Source: Mycobacterium sp. Marseille-P9652 (GTDB lineage: Bacteria > Actinomycetota > Actinomycetes > Mycobacteriales > Mycobacteriaceae). From it: a stretch of 62,493 nucleotides of DNA. This document shows, piece by piece, positions 17,077 to 25,931 of this stretch. Each line of letters begins with the position of its first letter. Within the stretch, counting starts at the first letter, position 1. Where the stretch lies: positions 1 through 62,493 of the forward strand of contig NZ_CACRUY010000031.1 of NCBI RefSeq assembly GCF_902652685.1, read 5' to 3'. A program made the translations under genes and the position numbers. The notes below the pieces were generated by a model that was given only the letters and a program-made list of their open reading frames with translations, was not told the DNA's origin and made no database searches.

Positions 17077-18441
17077 ATGAGCAACCTACTCGACCTGTTC
17101 GACGAGACCGTCTTCCGCTTCGAGCGGGCGGCCGGAGTCACGAGCATCGGCCAGTGCGTCTGGGTGTACAACCGCCCGGTCGACATCGCCGGCCTGCGCC
17201 GGTTCCACGGACATCTTCAGCGCGGACGGCTGGCGCGCCGCATCGAACGCTCGCCCCTGCCGTTCGGCCGCCACCGCTGGGTGGCCCCGCGCGACAACTC
17301 CCCACTGGAGATCGTCGCGACACCCCGGCCGCGCGCGGAGTTTCCCGCCTGGCTCGCCGAGCAGGCCGCGACGCCGTTGGACGCCGAGCGCGGCCCCGGG
17401 TTCCACCTTGCGGTGCTCCCCTTCACCGACGGGGGTGCCGGGGTGAGCCTGGTCGCCCTGCACTCACTGGCCGACGGGATGGCGGGCTGCCTGGCGGTGG
17501 TGGAAGCGGCCTGCGGCTACGACGCCACGATGGACTGGCCCGACGCGGGGTCACGCCGGCGGTGGCGGGCACTGCGCGAAGACACCCGCCAGACCGCACG
17601 CGACCTGCCCGCGACGGGCCGGGCTGTCGCCGCCGCGTTCACCGCGGCACGGCTCGCGCGGCGCACGCGGAAGGGCGACGGACGGCCCACCGCGGCACCG
17701 GCCGTGGCGGCCGCTCCGGACGAAGTGGTCGCGATCCCCACGGTGACGATCTTCCTCGACGCCGACGAGTGGGACGCCCGCGCGGAGGCCCTGGGCGGCA
17801 CCAGCAACGCGCTGCTCGCGGGGCTGGGCGCCCGGCTCGCCCAACGGGTGGGACGCGTCACCGCGGACGGCTCGGTCACCCTCTCGATCCCCGTCAGCGT
17901 GCGGACCGCCGACGACACCCGCGCCAACGCCGTCGCCAACGTCGACGTCACCGTCGACCCCGCGGCGGCGGCGACGGGCCTGCGGCAGGTCCGCGCTGCC
18001 ATCAAGGACGCGCTGACCCGTCGCCACGAGATTCCCGACGAGCGGTTGCCCCTGCTGCCCCTGGTACCGCTCCTGCCCAAGCGGCTCGCCCGGGCCTGCC
18101 TCGCGGTCGCCACCGGGCGCGCAACCGGCGTCGTCTCGTCCAACCTGGGCGCCGCCCCGGCGGCCGTCAACCGGCCGGACGGCACGGACGCCGACTACGT
18201 CTCCGTGACGTCGCTGTACCCGGGCATGACCCGGGCGACGATGGAACGCACCGGGGGTGTGCTGGCCCTGCTGTCGGCGAGGGTGAACCGACAGGTCTTC
18301 GTCTCGGTGCAGTCCTATCAGCCGGGCCGTCCCAACACGGAAGAGATTCTCACCGAGGCGCTTTGGGGCGCGCTCGACGACTTCTCTCTGCACGCGACTC
18401 ACGGCTGGCCGGCCCCCGCGGCGGCGCTCGCGGCCGGATGA
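17077..18441 (+). CDS. Condensation-fold acyltransferase-like protein, paralog 1
   Basis: Protein of 454 aa with the chloramphenicol-acetyltransferase/condensation fold. HxxxDG is seen as HSLADG near residue 130 and a late SSNLGAAP strand corresponds to the usual bridging region, as in WS/DGAT and PapA relatives. The N-terminus LLDLFDETVFRFERAAG and the block RRIERSPLPFGRHRW are nearly repeated in the next gene. It starts at ATG 17077 after GAAAGGA, 29 bases behind papA. The intact His and Asp suggest activity; its acyl donor and acceptor are unknown. It may act in series with PapA on one lipid. Confidence 0.82.
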   Translation: MSNLLDLFDETVFRFERAAGVTSIGQCVWVYNRPVDIAGLRRFHGHLQRGRLARRIERSPLPFGRHRWVAPRDNSPLEIVATPRPRAEFPAWLAEQAATPLDAERGPGFHLAVLPFTDGGAGVSLVALHSLADGMAGCLAVVEAACGYDATMDWPDAGSRRRWRALREDTRQTARDLPATGRAVAAAFTAARLARRTRKGDGRPTAAPAVAAAPDEVVAIPTVTIFLDADEWDARAEALGGTSNALLAGLGARLAQRVGRVTADGSVTLSIPVSVRTADDTRANAVANVDVTVDPAAAATGLRQVRAAIKDALTRRHEIPDERLPLLPLVPLLPKRLARACLAVATGRATGVVSSNLGAAPAAVNRPDGTDADYVSVTSLYPGMTRATMERTGGVLALLSARVNRQVFVSVQSYQPGRPNTEEILTEALWGALDDFSLHATHGWPAPAAALAAG

Positions 18442-18464
18442 CACGGAAAGGAATCGAAAGAACA

Positions 18465-19805
18465 ATGGACACCACACTGGACCTGTTCGACCACACCTTC
18501 GCGAGCCTCGAGCGGGCGACCGGCGTCGTCGGACTCCTGCAGTGCATCTGGATCTACGACCGCGATGTCGACCTCGACGGCGTGCGGCGATTCCACCGGA
18601 ACCTTCGGCGCGGGCGGCTCTCCCGCCGGATCGAGCGCTCGGCCCTGCCCTTCGGCCGCCACCGCTGGATCGCGGCCAGCGGCCGGTCGACCCTCGAGGT
18701 CGTCGCGACACCCCGGTCGCGCGCAGGCCTCGACGAGTGGCTCGCCGAACAGGCCGCGACGCCCATCGATTTCGAACGCGGCCCCGAATGGCGCCTCGCG
18801 GTGCTGCCGTTCACCGAGGGCGGCGCGGGGATCAGCCTGGTGGTGCCGCATTGCCTCACCGACGGCATCGGGCTGTGCGAGGCCCTGGCCGACGCCGCCA
18901 CCGGCCGTCACGACCCCATCGCCTGGCCCGGCGCCGGATCGCGCCGGCCGTGGCAGGCGCTGCGCGAGGACGCCCGCCAAACCGCCCGAGACATCCCGCG
19001 CATCGCGCGCGCTTTCGTCGCTGCGGTGCGACGCGTGAGGGCGGGCGCGCAACCGGTCGCCCCACCAACCGCGCCGCCAAGCGGAACCGACCGGCCCATC
19101 AGCCTGCCCACGGCAACCGTCTTCGTCGACGCCGACGACTGGGACGCCCGCGCGAACGCCCTCGGGGGCACCAGCAACAGCCTGCTGGCCGGGGTCGCGG
19201 CGACGTTGGCGCAGCGCATCGGCCGCGTCGCCGCCGAAGGCTCGGTCACCGTGGCGATACCGGTCAACGAGCGCACGACCGGCGACACCCGCGCCAACGC
19301 GGTCGCCAATGTCGACATCGCAGCCGACCCCGCCACCGCGACGGCGGACCTGCGCGACATCCGTGCCGCGACCAAGCGCGCACTGACCGACCGCCGCCAG
19401 AACCCCGACACGCGGCGGGACTTGCTGCCCCTTGTCCCTCTGATGCCGCAGTGGCTGATCCGGCGAATCGCCGGCGTGGCCGCCGGCGGCCCCAGCACCG
19501 TCGTCGCATCCAACGTCGGCGTGATCGACCCGGCCGTCTCGCGGCCGGACGGCACCAAAGCCGACCACTTCGCCGTCAAGGCTCCCCACCCGGACGCGAC
19601 CACCGCCGCCATGAACCGGTTCGGCGGAATGCTGTCCCTGGCGTCGGGCCGGGCAAACGGCCAGGTGTTCGTCTCGGTCGTCGCCTATCAGCCGGGTCGG
19701 TGCACCACCGATATCGAACTGCGTCAAGCCTTTTCGGGCGCCCTGAGTGACTTCTCGCTGACCGCGACGGGCGACTGGCGTTGCCGCGAGCTCTGTGGCG
19801 CGTAG
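18465..19805 (+). CDS. Condensation-fold acyltransferase-like protein, paralog 2
   Basis: Protein of 446 aa, clearly a tandem duplicate of the preceding gene: the same LDLFDHTFASLERATG start, RRIERSALPFGRHRW block and WDARANALGGTSN segment, in the same order. The catalytic HxxxDG is HCLTDG near residue 130 and is intact. The ATG at 18465 is preceded by GGAAAGGAA. The gap from paralog 1 is 23 bases, so the three acyltransferase-like genes form one operon. Divergence in the middle linker (Pro/Ala-rich in both) suggests the copies are not recent. Function unknown beyond the fold. Confidence 0.82.
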   Translation: MDTTLDLFDHTFASLERATGVVGLLQCIWIYDRDVDLDGVRRFHRNLRRGRLSRRIERSALPFGRHRWIAASGRSTLEVVATPRSRAGLDEWLAEQAATPIDFERGPEWRLAVLPFTEGGAGISLVVPHCLTDGIGLCEALADAATGRHDPIAWPGAGSRRPWQALREDARQTARDIPRIARAFVAAVRRVRAGAQPVAPPTAPPSGTDRPISLPTATVFVDADDWDARANALGGTSNSLLAGVAATLAQRIGRVAAEGSVTVAIPVNERTTGDTRANAVANVDIAADPATATADLRDIRAATKRALTDRRQNPDTRRDLLPLVPLMPQWLIRRIAGVAAGGPSTVVASNVGVIDPAVSRPDGTKADHFAVKAPHPDATTAAMNRFGGMLSLASGRANGQVFVSVVAYQPGRCTTDIELRQAFSGALSDFSLTATGDWRCRELCGA

Positions 19806-19830
19806 GGCTGACCGCCCGCCGAAACACCAA

Positions 19831-19891
19831 GAGCACAATGCGCAAAACCGGTGAATCGTCGCTAATCCCGACTATCGCCGACAAGCGAGAC
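19831..19891 (+). promoter_or_regulatory. Conserved intergenic element, copy B (upstream of mmpL)
   Basis: Second copy of the 61-bp element found before papA, 54/61 identical. Here TCGCT and AGCGA flank a 20-base centre as a perfect short inverted repeat. It ends 79 bases before the mmpL ATG. Its presence implies that mmpL has its own promoter under the same control as papA. Confidence 0.65.
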
Positions 19892-19970
19892 AGGGCTGCG
19901 CGCGGCGCCATAAGTTCCGAGTAACCGAAGCGAAACCCTTCGCGGCCCGACGCTTTTGAAAGGTCCTCCC

Positions 19971-22900
19971 ATGTCTGAGAAGTCCGCCGTCAATACCGGG
20001 GCCGGTGCGTTCTGGATGCTCGGTCGCGTCGTCGTGCGCGCGCCCTGGCTCGTGATCGCCGCCTGGGCGGCCGTATTGGCCGCGCTGGCCCTGACCTTCG
20101 CGCCGCTGACGAAGGTGGTCGAAGGGCAGACCGTGCAGCCGCTGCCGCCCAAGGCAATGGCCGCGGCCGAGCAGATGGCGAAGGACTTCGGCGAATCCGC
20201 CCAGAACGTCCTGATCGTCGTGCTCGGCGACAACCGGCGTCTGCAGCCGGCGGACGACGCCACCTACCGGAAGCTGGCCGACACGTTGCGCGCCCAGTCC
20301 AATGAGGTGGCCGGCGTCCAGGACGTCGCGACCACCCCCGCGCTGCGTGCGCTGATGGTCAGCCCCGACAACAAGGCGGTTTACCTTGCGGTGGTGCTGC
20401 GCGCGCCCGCCGGCTCCCCGGAGTCGTCACGGGCCTACCAGCGGATCAACGACATCGTCAAGCGCTCCACCGCGGGCACGGGGCTCACCGCGGACGTGAC
20501 GGGACAGGCCGCCATGGTGGGCGACATGTCGATTCTGACCGCCCGCGACATGCACGTCACCGAGATCGTCACCGCCCTGTTCGTCCTCGGCATCCTGCTG
20601 GTGATCTACCGGCGACCGGCGACGGTGGTGCTGCCGTTGATCACCATCGGGGTTTCGGTGGTATCGGCACAGGGCGTGGTGTCGGGGCTGACCCAGGTCG
20701 GGCTGGGCGTGTCCGCGCTGACGATCGCGCTGATGACCGCCATGATCTTCGGCGCCGGCACCGACTACGCCGTCTTCCTCATCAGCCGCTACCACGAGTA
20801 CATCCGATCCGGCACCGACTCGGACTTGGCCGTGCAGCGGGCACTGAGCTCCATCGGTGAGGTGATCGCCGGGTCGGCGGCCACCGTCGCCGTCACGTTC
20901 TGCGGCATGGTCTTCACCCGGCTGCCCGCGTTCACGAGCATCGGCCCCGCCCTTGCCGTTTCGATCGGGGTCGCGTTCCTGGCCGCCGTCACGCTGCTGC
21001 CGGCCGTCCTGGTGCTCGCCGGCAGGCGCGGATGGGTAATGCCGCGGCCCCCGTTGACCGGTCGCCTGTGGCAGCGCTCCGCCGTTCACCTGGTCCGCCG
21101 GCCGAAAGCCCATCTGCTGGCGAGTCTTTCGGTGTTGGTGGCGCTGGCCGGCTGCGCGGCCTTCCTGCGGCCCACGTTCAACGACCGCCTGCAATTGCCG
21201 CAGTCGGCGCCGAGCAACGTCGGATTCTCGACGATGCAGAGCCACTTCTCGACCAGCGCGCTGCTCCCGCAGTACATCTATGTCCGCTCGCCGCACGACC
21301 TGCGGACCTCGCGGGCCCTGGCCGACCTCGACCAGATGGCGCAACGGGTCTCGCAGTTGCCCAATATCGCGGCGGTGCGCGGCATCACGCGGCCGGACGG
21401 TCAGCCGCTCGATCAGACCAAGCTCAGCACCCAGGCGGGGGCGGTCGGCGACAAGCTGCAGGACGCCTCGACGCAGATCGGCGACCGGGCCACCGATCTC
21501 GATGCGCTGACCAAGGGCGCCGACCAATTGGCATCGAGCCTGGCCGAGGTGCGCGACCAGGTCCGCGCCGCCAGCGGGCCCATGACACGGGCGGCCGCGA
21601 CCGTCGCGCAGGCCCGCCAGCAGCTCGCCGGCGCGGCCACGCAACTGGACAACCTGCGCGCCCTCGCGAACGCTGCCGCCCCACTGCTGACCGCCGTCGT
21701 CCCCGACGCGCAGCCGGCGATGCCGGGCCTGCAGTCAGCCGTCCAGAGTCTCGGCGGCCAGTTGGCCGCGGCGGCCGGCGCTCTGCGGAGTGCCGGTGGC
21801 AGCGCGGCCGGCGTCTCCCAGGGGATCGCGCGGCTGCAGGAGACCGCCGACGCGCTTGCCGACGGCAGCCGGCGGCTGGCCGAGGGCGTGCGGACGCTGG
21901 TCGACCAGACCAAGAAGATGGGCCTGGGCATGAACCAGGCGGCCGACGTCCTGCTGTCGATGAAGCGCGACGCTTCACAGCAATCCATGGCGGGCATGTA
22001 CATCCCGCCGCAGGTGCTCTCCTCGGGCGAGTTCAAGAAGGCCGCGAAGATGTTCATCTCGCCCGACGGCCACTCGGCGCGCTACCTGGTGGAAACGAAG
22101 TTCGACCCGTTCAGCACCGCGGCGATGGATCAGGTTCCGGCCATCCTCGGCACGGCCCGCGGTGCGCAGCCGAACACCTCGCTGTCCGACGCGTCGATCT
22201 CGATGGTCGGCACGACTCCGATGTACAGCGCGATCCGCAGCTACTACGACGACGACGTGCGCCTGATCGTCGTGATGACGCTGGTGGTCGTCTTCTTCAT
22301 TCTCGTGCTGCTGCTGCGGGCGATCGTCGCCCCGATGTATCTCATTGCCTCCGTGGTCATCTCGTTTCTGTCGGCGGTGGGGGTGGGGGTGCTCTTCTTC
22401 CAGTTCCTGCTGCACCAGCCGATCTACTGGAACGTGCAGGCGACGGCGTTCATCGTGCTGGTCGCCGTAGGGGCGGATTACAACCTGTTGCTGATCACGC
22501 GAATCCGGGAGGAGTCACGCGCCGGCGTGCGCTCGGGCATCATCCGCGCGGTCCGCTCCACCGGCGGTGTCATCACCTCGGCCGGCATCATCTTCGCCGC
22601 CTCGATGTCGGGCCTGCTGTTCGGCAGCCTCTCGACCATGGTCCAGACCGGATTCATCATCGGCATGGGCATCTTGATCGACACATTCGTTGTTCGCACC
22701 ATCACCGTGCCGGCCCTGGCGGCGATGATCGGCCAGGCGAACTGGTGGCCTTCCAGGCCGAAGAAAGTCGTCCACGCCCGCACGCCCGCCGCCGAGAGTC
22801 GTGTCCCCACTGACCCCACCGTGGCCGCGTGCGTCCACGGCGACATGTCACACACGCTGGTGGCAGCCAGCATTCGCCGTTCGGCGGCTCACCGCCGGCG

Positions 22901-23003
22901 GACACTCGCTCGGGGCGACGCGTCGGGTAGCCGTCGCAGGTCCCGCGCCGGCCGCGTCGGGCCCGCGCACCGGCGGCGGCTGGCCGGCCAAGTCGCGCGC
23001 TGA
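19971..23003 (+). CDS. MmpL-family RND lipid exporter
   Basis: Inner-membrane transporter of 1010 aa. Two repeats each have a transmembrane helix, a large periplasmic loop and five further helices. The proton-relay Asp-Tyr pairs are in GAGTDYAVFLISRYHE (TM4) and VGADYNLLLITRIREE (TM10). The second loop (residues about 480-680) has long Ala/Gln/Leu heptad-like stretches, a coiled coil as in lipid-exporting MmpLs such as MmpL8 and MmpL10. The tail after the last helix is strongly basic, with many Arg. ATG 19971 follows AAAGGTCC; a TTG 15 bases upstream is less likely. With PapA and the two condensation-fold proteins it probably exports the acylated lipid. Converges with the response regulator. 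Confidence 0.95.
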   Translation: MSEKSAVNTGAGAFWMLGRVVVRAPWLVIAAWAAVLAALALTFAPLTKVVEGQTVQPLPPKAMAAAEQMAKDFGESAQNVLIVVLGDNRRLQPADDATYRKLADTLRAQSNEVAGVQDVATTPALRALMVSPDNKAVYLAVVLRAPAGSPESSRAYQRINDIVKRSTAGTGLTADVTGQAAMVGDMSILTARDMHVTEIVTALFVLGILLVIYRRPATVVLPLITIGVSVVSAQGVVSGLTQVGLGVSALTIALMTAMIFGAGTDYAVFLISRYHEYIRSGTDSDLAVQRALSSIGEVIAGSAATVAVTFCGMVFTRLPAFTSIGPALAVSIGVAFLAAVTLLPAVLVLAGRRGWVMPRPPLTGRLWQRSAVHLVRRPKAHLLASLSVLVALAGCAAFLRPTFNDRLQLPQSAPSNVGFSTMQSHFSTSALLPQYIYVRSPHDLRTSRALADLDQMAQRVSQLPNIAAVRGITRPDGQPLDQTKLSTQAGAVGDKLQDASTQIGDRATDLDALTKGADQLASSLAEVRDQVRAASGPMTRAAATVAQARQQLAGAATQLDNLRALANAAAPLLTAVVPDAQPAMPGLQSAVQSLGGQLAAAAGALRSAGGSAAGVSQGIARLQETADALADGSRRLAEGVRTLVDQTKKMGLGMNQAADVLLSMKRDASQQSMAGMYIPPQVLSSGEFKKAAKMFISPDGHSARYLVETKFDPFSTAAMDQVPAILGTARGAQPNTSLSDASISMVGTTPMYSAIRSYYDDDVRLIVVMTLVVVFFILVLLLRAIVAPMYLIASVVISFLSAVGVGVLFFQFLLHQPIYWNVQATAFIVLVAVGADYNLLLITRIREESRAGVRSGIIRAVRSTGGVITSAGIIFAASMSGLLFGSLSTMVQTGFIIGMGILIDTFVVRTITVPALAAMIGQANWWPSRPKKVVHARTPAAESRVPTDPTVAACVHGDMSHTLVAASIRRSAAHRRRTLARGDASGSRRRSRAGRVGPAHRRRLAGQVAR

Positions 23004-23011
23004 GCGCGGCC

Positions 23012-23707
23012 TCAGCGCGGCGGGCGGGGTCGCCGCGCCGGGGCCGCGGCGAACTCCTGCTCGGGCCGGCCCGTCGTCCCGTAGCGCAAGCCGACGGTCA
23101 CCTCCGCGGTCGTGGCAAGCGCCGCCAGGTACCGCTGGGCGGTCGCCCGCGAGATGCCGATGGCGGCCGAAACCTCCGCCGCCGACATCGGCGTGCTCGA
23201 CGTGCGCAACGCCTGCAGCACAAGCTGTTTGGTGGACGAGGCCGCGATGGTGGCCGGCTGCGGGGGAGCGACCCTGGGACGCAGCGCGTCCAGGGCCGCG
23301 TCCACGTCGGCGGCCCCCAGGTTCGGGCCGCCGATGATCTTGCGGTAGCGCGCGTAACCGGCCAGCCGGGCGGCAAGATCCGTGGTGGCAAACGGCTTGA
23401 CGAGGTAGCTGAGCGCGCCGGCGGACATGGCGGCGCGGATGGTGGCCGCCTCGGTCGCCGCCGTCAACGCCATGCTGTCGCAATGCAATTCGCGGATGAA
23501 GTCGATCCCGGAGCCGTCGGGAAGATAGACGTCGACCAGCGCCAGATCGAGAGCGGGTTCCTCGTGAACGGCCTTGCGCGCGGCCTCGAGGGTGTTCGCC
23601 GTGGCGGTCACGGTGAAGCCGGGCAGGGTATTGACCACCTCGGCGTGTAGATTTGCGACGCGGAAATCGTCGTCGACCACAAGCACCGTCAGATCTGCGT
23701 CGCCCAT
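23012..23707 (-). CDS. Response regulator, CitB/DcuR type
   Basis: Response regulator of 231 aa. The receiver domain (residues about 6-125) has the acidic VVDDD pair, the phosphoacceptor Asp in LALVDVYLPDGSG, a Thr in LTAATE and a Lys in YLVKPF. A C-terminal helix-turn-helix (about 160-210), SAAEVSAAIGISRATAQRYLAAL, is of the CitB/DcuR type. The gene start overlaps the kinase 3' end by 19 bases, so the pair is translated together. In other bacteria such systems sense C4-dicarboxylates or citrate; the target here is unknown. The mmpL gene ends 8 bases away on the other strand. Confidence 0.93.
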   Translation of the reverse strand: MGDADLTVLVVDDDFRVANLHAEVVNTLPGFTVTATANTLEAARKAVHEEPALDLALVDVYLPDGSGIDFIRELHCDSMALTAATEAATIRAAMSAGALSYLVKPFATTDLAARLAGYARYRKIIGGPNLGAADVDAALDALRPRVAPPQPATIAASSTKQLVLQALRTSSTPMSAAEVSAAIGISRATAQRYLAALATTAEVTVGLRYGTTGRPEQEFAAAPARRPRPPR

Positions 23708-25374
23708 TGTGCCTCCTCAACCATCACTCCCGGCAGCCGCGCGATGAACTCCGCGCCCCGCAGTCGCAGGGCCGGGTTACCCGAACTGGACAGCCACAGG
23801 TCGCCACCGACGGCGCGACTGATCTGGCGCGACAACGCAAGTCCGATGCCGCGGCCGCCGGGGATGCCGGAGTCGGGCTTTGTGCTCTCGCCCTCGGTGA
23901 AGAGGTGCTCCACGAACTCGGGTGCGACGCCGTCGCCGCTGTCGGCCACCGTGACGTGCAGGGTCGTACCGTCCTGCAGCAGTTCGATCTCCACTTCCTT
24001 GGTCGCGTTGGCGCTGGTCCGCGCCGCGTCAATCGCGTTATCCAGCAGGTTCCCGATCACGGTGGTGACGTCGACCGGAAGTACGAGACTGCCTGCCACC
24101 CAGGTGTTTTCACCTATCGTCAGCGTCACCCCGGCCTCGCGCGCGGCAGCCGCTTTGGCCGCCAGGAACGCCTGCAGGTAGGCATCACGGATGGACTCGA
24201 TGCCAGCTACCGCCGACCCGAGGGGACCGGACCCGAGGAGCTCCTCCAGATAGCGCAGCCCCTCGTCGACGTGACCGCCGTGCAGCAACCCGGTGAGCAG
24301 GTGCAGCCGGTTGGCGAACTCGTGGCGCTGCGCGCGCAGGACGGTGCTCATCACCTGCACGGCGTCGAGTTGCCGGGTCAGCGATTCCACGTCGGTCCGG
24401 TCCCGCACCACCAAGACGGTTCCCAGCTCGCGTCCCTCGCGCGTCACCGGCCGCGCCGAAACCACGACGATGCGCTCACCCACGGTGGCCAACGTGGGAG
24501 TCGCGTCGGCCGCCTTGAATACGTCGATCAGGCGTGGAGTCAACCCGATCTCGTCCACGGGGCGGCCCGGTTCGCTGCTGATGTCCAGCAGCCGGCATGC
24601 CTCGTCATTGATGAAGGTGGTCTTCCACGACGCGTCGGCCGCGAGCACGCCTTCACCGATGCCCTGAAGGACGGCGGCCTGACTGCGCAGCAGCTCAACG
24701 ATTTCGGTCGGCCGCAGGCCCAGCGTCAGCCCCCGCCAACGTCGGAAGAGCAGCACCGATCCCGTCAGCCCGCCCAGCAGAAGCGCACCGGCCATCCCGG
24801 CGAGCACCCGCAGGTTCTTGGAGAACTGGTCGTCGAAAGACTTGGTGGACAGGCCGACGACGACCACGCCTAACACCCGATCGGTATTTGGCTCGAGGAC
24901 AGGCACTTTGGCGACTATCGCCCGCCCGAAGACCGTGGAGTCGTGGGTGACTTCCTCGTGCCCGGCGGTCGCCTGGCTGATATCGGCGAGGATGGGGCGA
25001 CCCAACCGTTCACGGTCGGGATCGGCCAGCCGGATGCCGTGGCTGTTGGCGACGACGACGAACCGCACGTGCGTGCGCTGCTCGACGCGCGACGCCACAC
25101 TTTCGATCGGCCCGGTCGCGAGTTCGTCGACCAGCCCCGAGCTCGCGGTCAACGTGGGGTCGTTGTAGCGGTCGATGTTGTTGATCACCGTCGGGGAAGA
25201 GGCCACCACGCGGGCGATGTCCAGCGCATGGACGTGAAACTGGCTGTCCAGACGCTGGCGGTTGAACACGGCGAACAACCCGAACGCGATGATCAGGGTC
25301 AGGGTCACGACGACGAGCTGCAGCAGCAACACCTGCGTGGCGAGCCGCAGGTCGATGCGACCCCTGACGGCCAT
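23689..25374 (-). CDS. Sensor histidine kinase, DcuS/CitA type
   Basis: Membrane kinase of 561 aa. TM1 is at residues about 17-37, followed by an extracytoplasmic single-Cache-like sensor (about 40-175), TM2 (about 183-203), a PAS domain (about 220-320), a Spo0B-type phosphoacceptor helix with the His in QRHEFANRLHLL (near 347) and an HATPase domain with DNAIDA (N box), DSGDGV and GGRGIGLAL. This order is that of DcuS/CitA kinases, which bind small carboxylates outside the cell. Its 3' end overlaps the response regulator. No dicarboxylate transporter gene is next to it. Confidence 0.94.
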   Translation of the reverse strand: MAVRGRIDLRLATQVLLLQLVVVTLTLIIAFGLFAVFNRQRLDSQFHVHALDIARVVASSPTVINNIDRYNDPTLTASSGLVDELATGPIESVASRVEQRTHVRFVVVANSHGIRLADPDRERLGRPILADISQATAGHEEVTHDSTVFGRAIVAKVPVLEPNTDRVLGVVVVGLSTKSFDDQFSKNLRVLAGMAGALLLGGLTGSVLLFRRWRGLTLGLRPTEIVELLRSQAAVLQGIGEGVLAADASWKTTFINDEACRLLDISSEPGRPVDEIGLTPRLIDVFKAADATPTLATVGERIVVVSARPVTREGRELGTVLVVRDRTDVESLTRQLDAVQVMSTVLRAQRHEFANRLHLLTGLLHGGHVDEGLRYLEELLGSGPLGSAVAGIESIRDAYLQAFLAAKAAAAREAGVTLTIGENTWVAGSLVLPVDVTTVIGNLLDNAIDAARTSANATKEVEIELLQDGTTLHVTVADSGDGVAPEFVEHLFTEGESTKPDSGIPGGRGIGLALSRQISRAVGGDLWLSSSGNPALRLRGAEFIARLPGVMVEEAQWATQI

Positions 25375-25435
25375 GCCGAGACCCTACCGCGCCGCCGAGC
25401 AAAAAGCGGAGAAGTCGCTCCGACCGCTGGCCGCG

Positions 25436-25825
25436 CTACGGGCGGGGCGTGGGGGTCGCCGGCGTGCTCGGCTGCGGACTCGGGACGGCGCCCGGCCCCA
25501 TCATGCCCGGGCCCATCATGCCCGGGCCCATCATCCCGCCCGGCATCATCGGGCCGGCCGGCATCCCATCGCCGCCGTTCATCATGGGGCAGGTGCCCGC
25601 GCGCCCGCCGGCGCCCATGTGACCGCCGAATCGCCAGCCGCCGTAGCCGTGCGCCGACGCACCGAGGAAGAAACCGGCGAAGAACACCACCGCCACCACG
25701 AATACGACCCCGGCGACGATGCCGACCACGGCGGCCACCTGCAGCAGCCGACTGGGCGTCTCGTCGTAGCGCGGGGGCGCCGTCTCGGCCACGGGGCGAA
25801 CCGGGACATCCTCAGGCTGCGTCAT
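25436..25825 (-). CDS. Met/Gly-rich single-pass membrane protein
   Basis: Protein of 129 aa: a short acidic N-terminus, one transmembrane helix (residues about 28-54), then a Gly/His-containing segment and a tail with repeated GMMGPGMMGPG, ending in a Pro/Thr-rich stretch. Methionine-rich repeats with His and a Cys-Pro-Met-Met site could bind copper, but no known copper-protein domain is seen. The repeats are encoded by 15-bp tandem units. It lies 61 bases upstream of the kinase gene's start on the same strand, with the kinase downstream-facing away, so it is probably a separate transcript. Confidence 0.7.
   Translation of the reverse strand: MTQPEDVPVRPVAETAPPRYDETPSRLLQVAAVVGIVAGVVFVVAVVFFAGFFLGASAHGYGGWRFGGHMGAGGRAGTCPMMNGGDGMPAGPMMPGGMMGPGMMGPGMMGPGAVPSPQPSTPATPTPRP
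25499..25543. repeat. 15-bp tandem repeat inside the Met-rich gene
   Basis: Three head-to-tail units of CATCATGCCCGGGCC (25499-25513, 25514-25528, and an imperfect 25529-25543) encode the Met-Met-Gly-Pro-Gly repeats. A multiple-of-three unit keeps the frame, so copy number could vary between strains. Confidence 0.8.
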
Positions 25826-25919
25826 GTTCCGAATGATGGCGCACCGACGTCCCCGACAGTAGGGACCATCGGCCCTAATCGGTTCGGGGGCGCGGATTAC
25901 GTGCGGCCGCGAGGTCGCC

Positions 25920-25925
25920 TACCAT
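25920..25925 (+). promoter_or_regulatory. Candidate -10 box (TACCAT), leaderless spacing
   Basis: TACCAT lies exactly 12 to 7 bases before ATG 25932 of the epimerase gene; no ribosome binding site is visible. Confidence 0.5.
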
Positions 25926-25931
25926 CAGCGC

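Noticed and set aside
17154-19805. 883-aa plus-strand frame that would fuse the two condensation-fold genes
   Set aside because: It is out of frame across paralog 1, which is intact in its own frame; only its last half is real coding (paralog 2, starting at 18465).
15352-19891. Reading the 61-bp element copies as part of a small protein (similar peptides appear on the minus strand in both copies)
   Set aside because: The similarity stays at nucleotide level with substitutions at all codon positions, frames differ in length and start, and both lie in promoter positions.
25499-25543. Possible CRISPR-like short repeats
   Set aside because: Units are contiguous without spacers, 15 bp long and in frame within a coding sequence.
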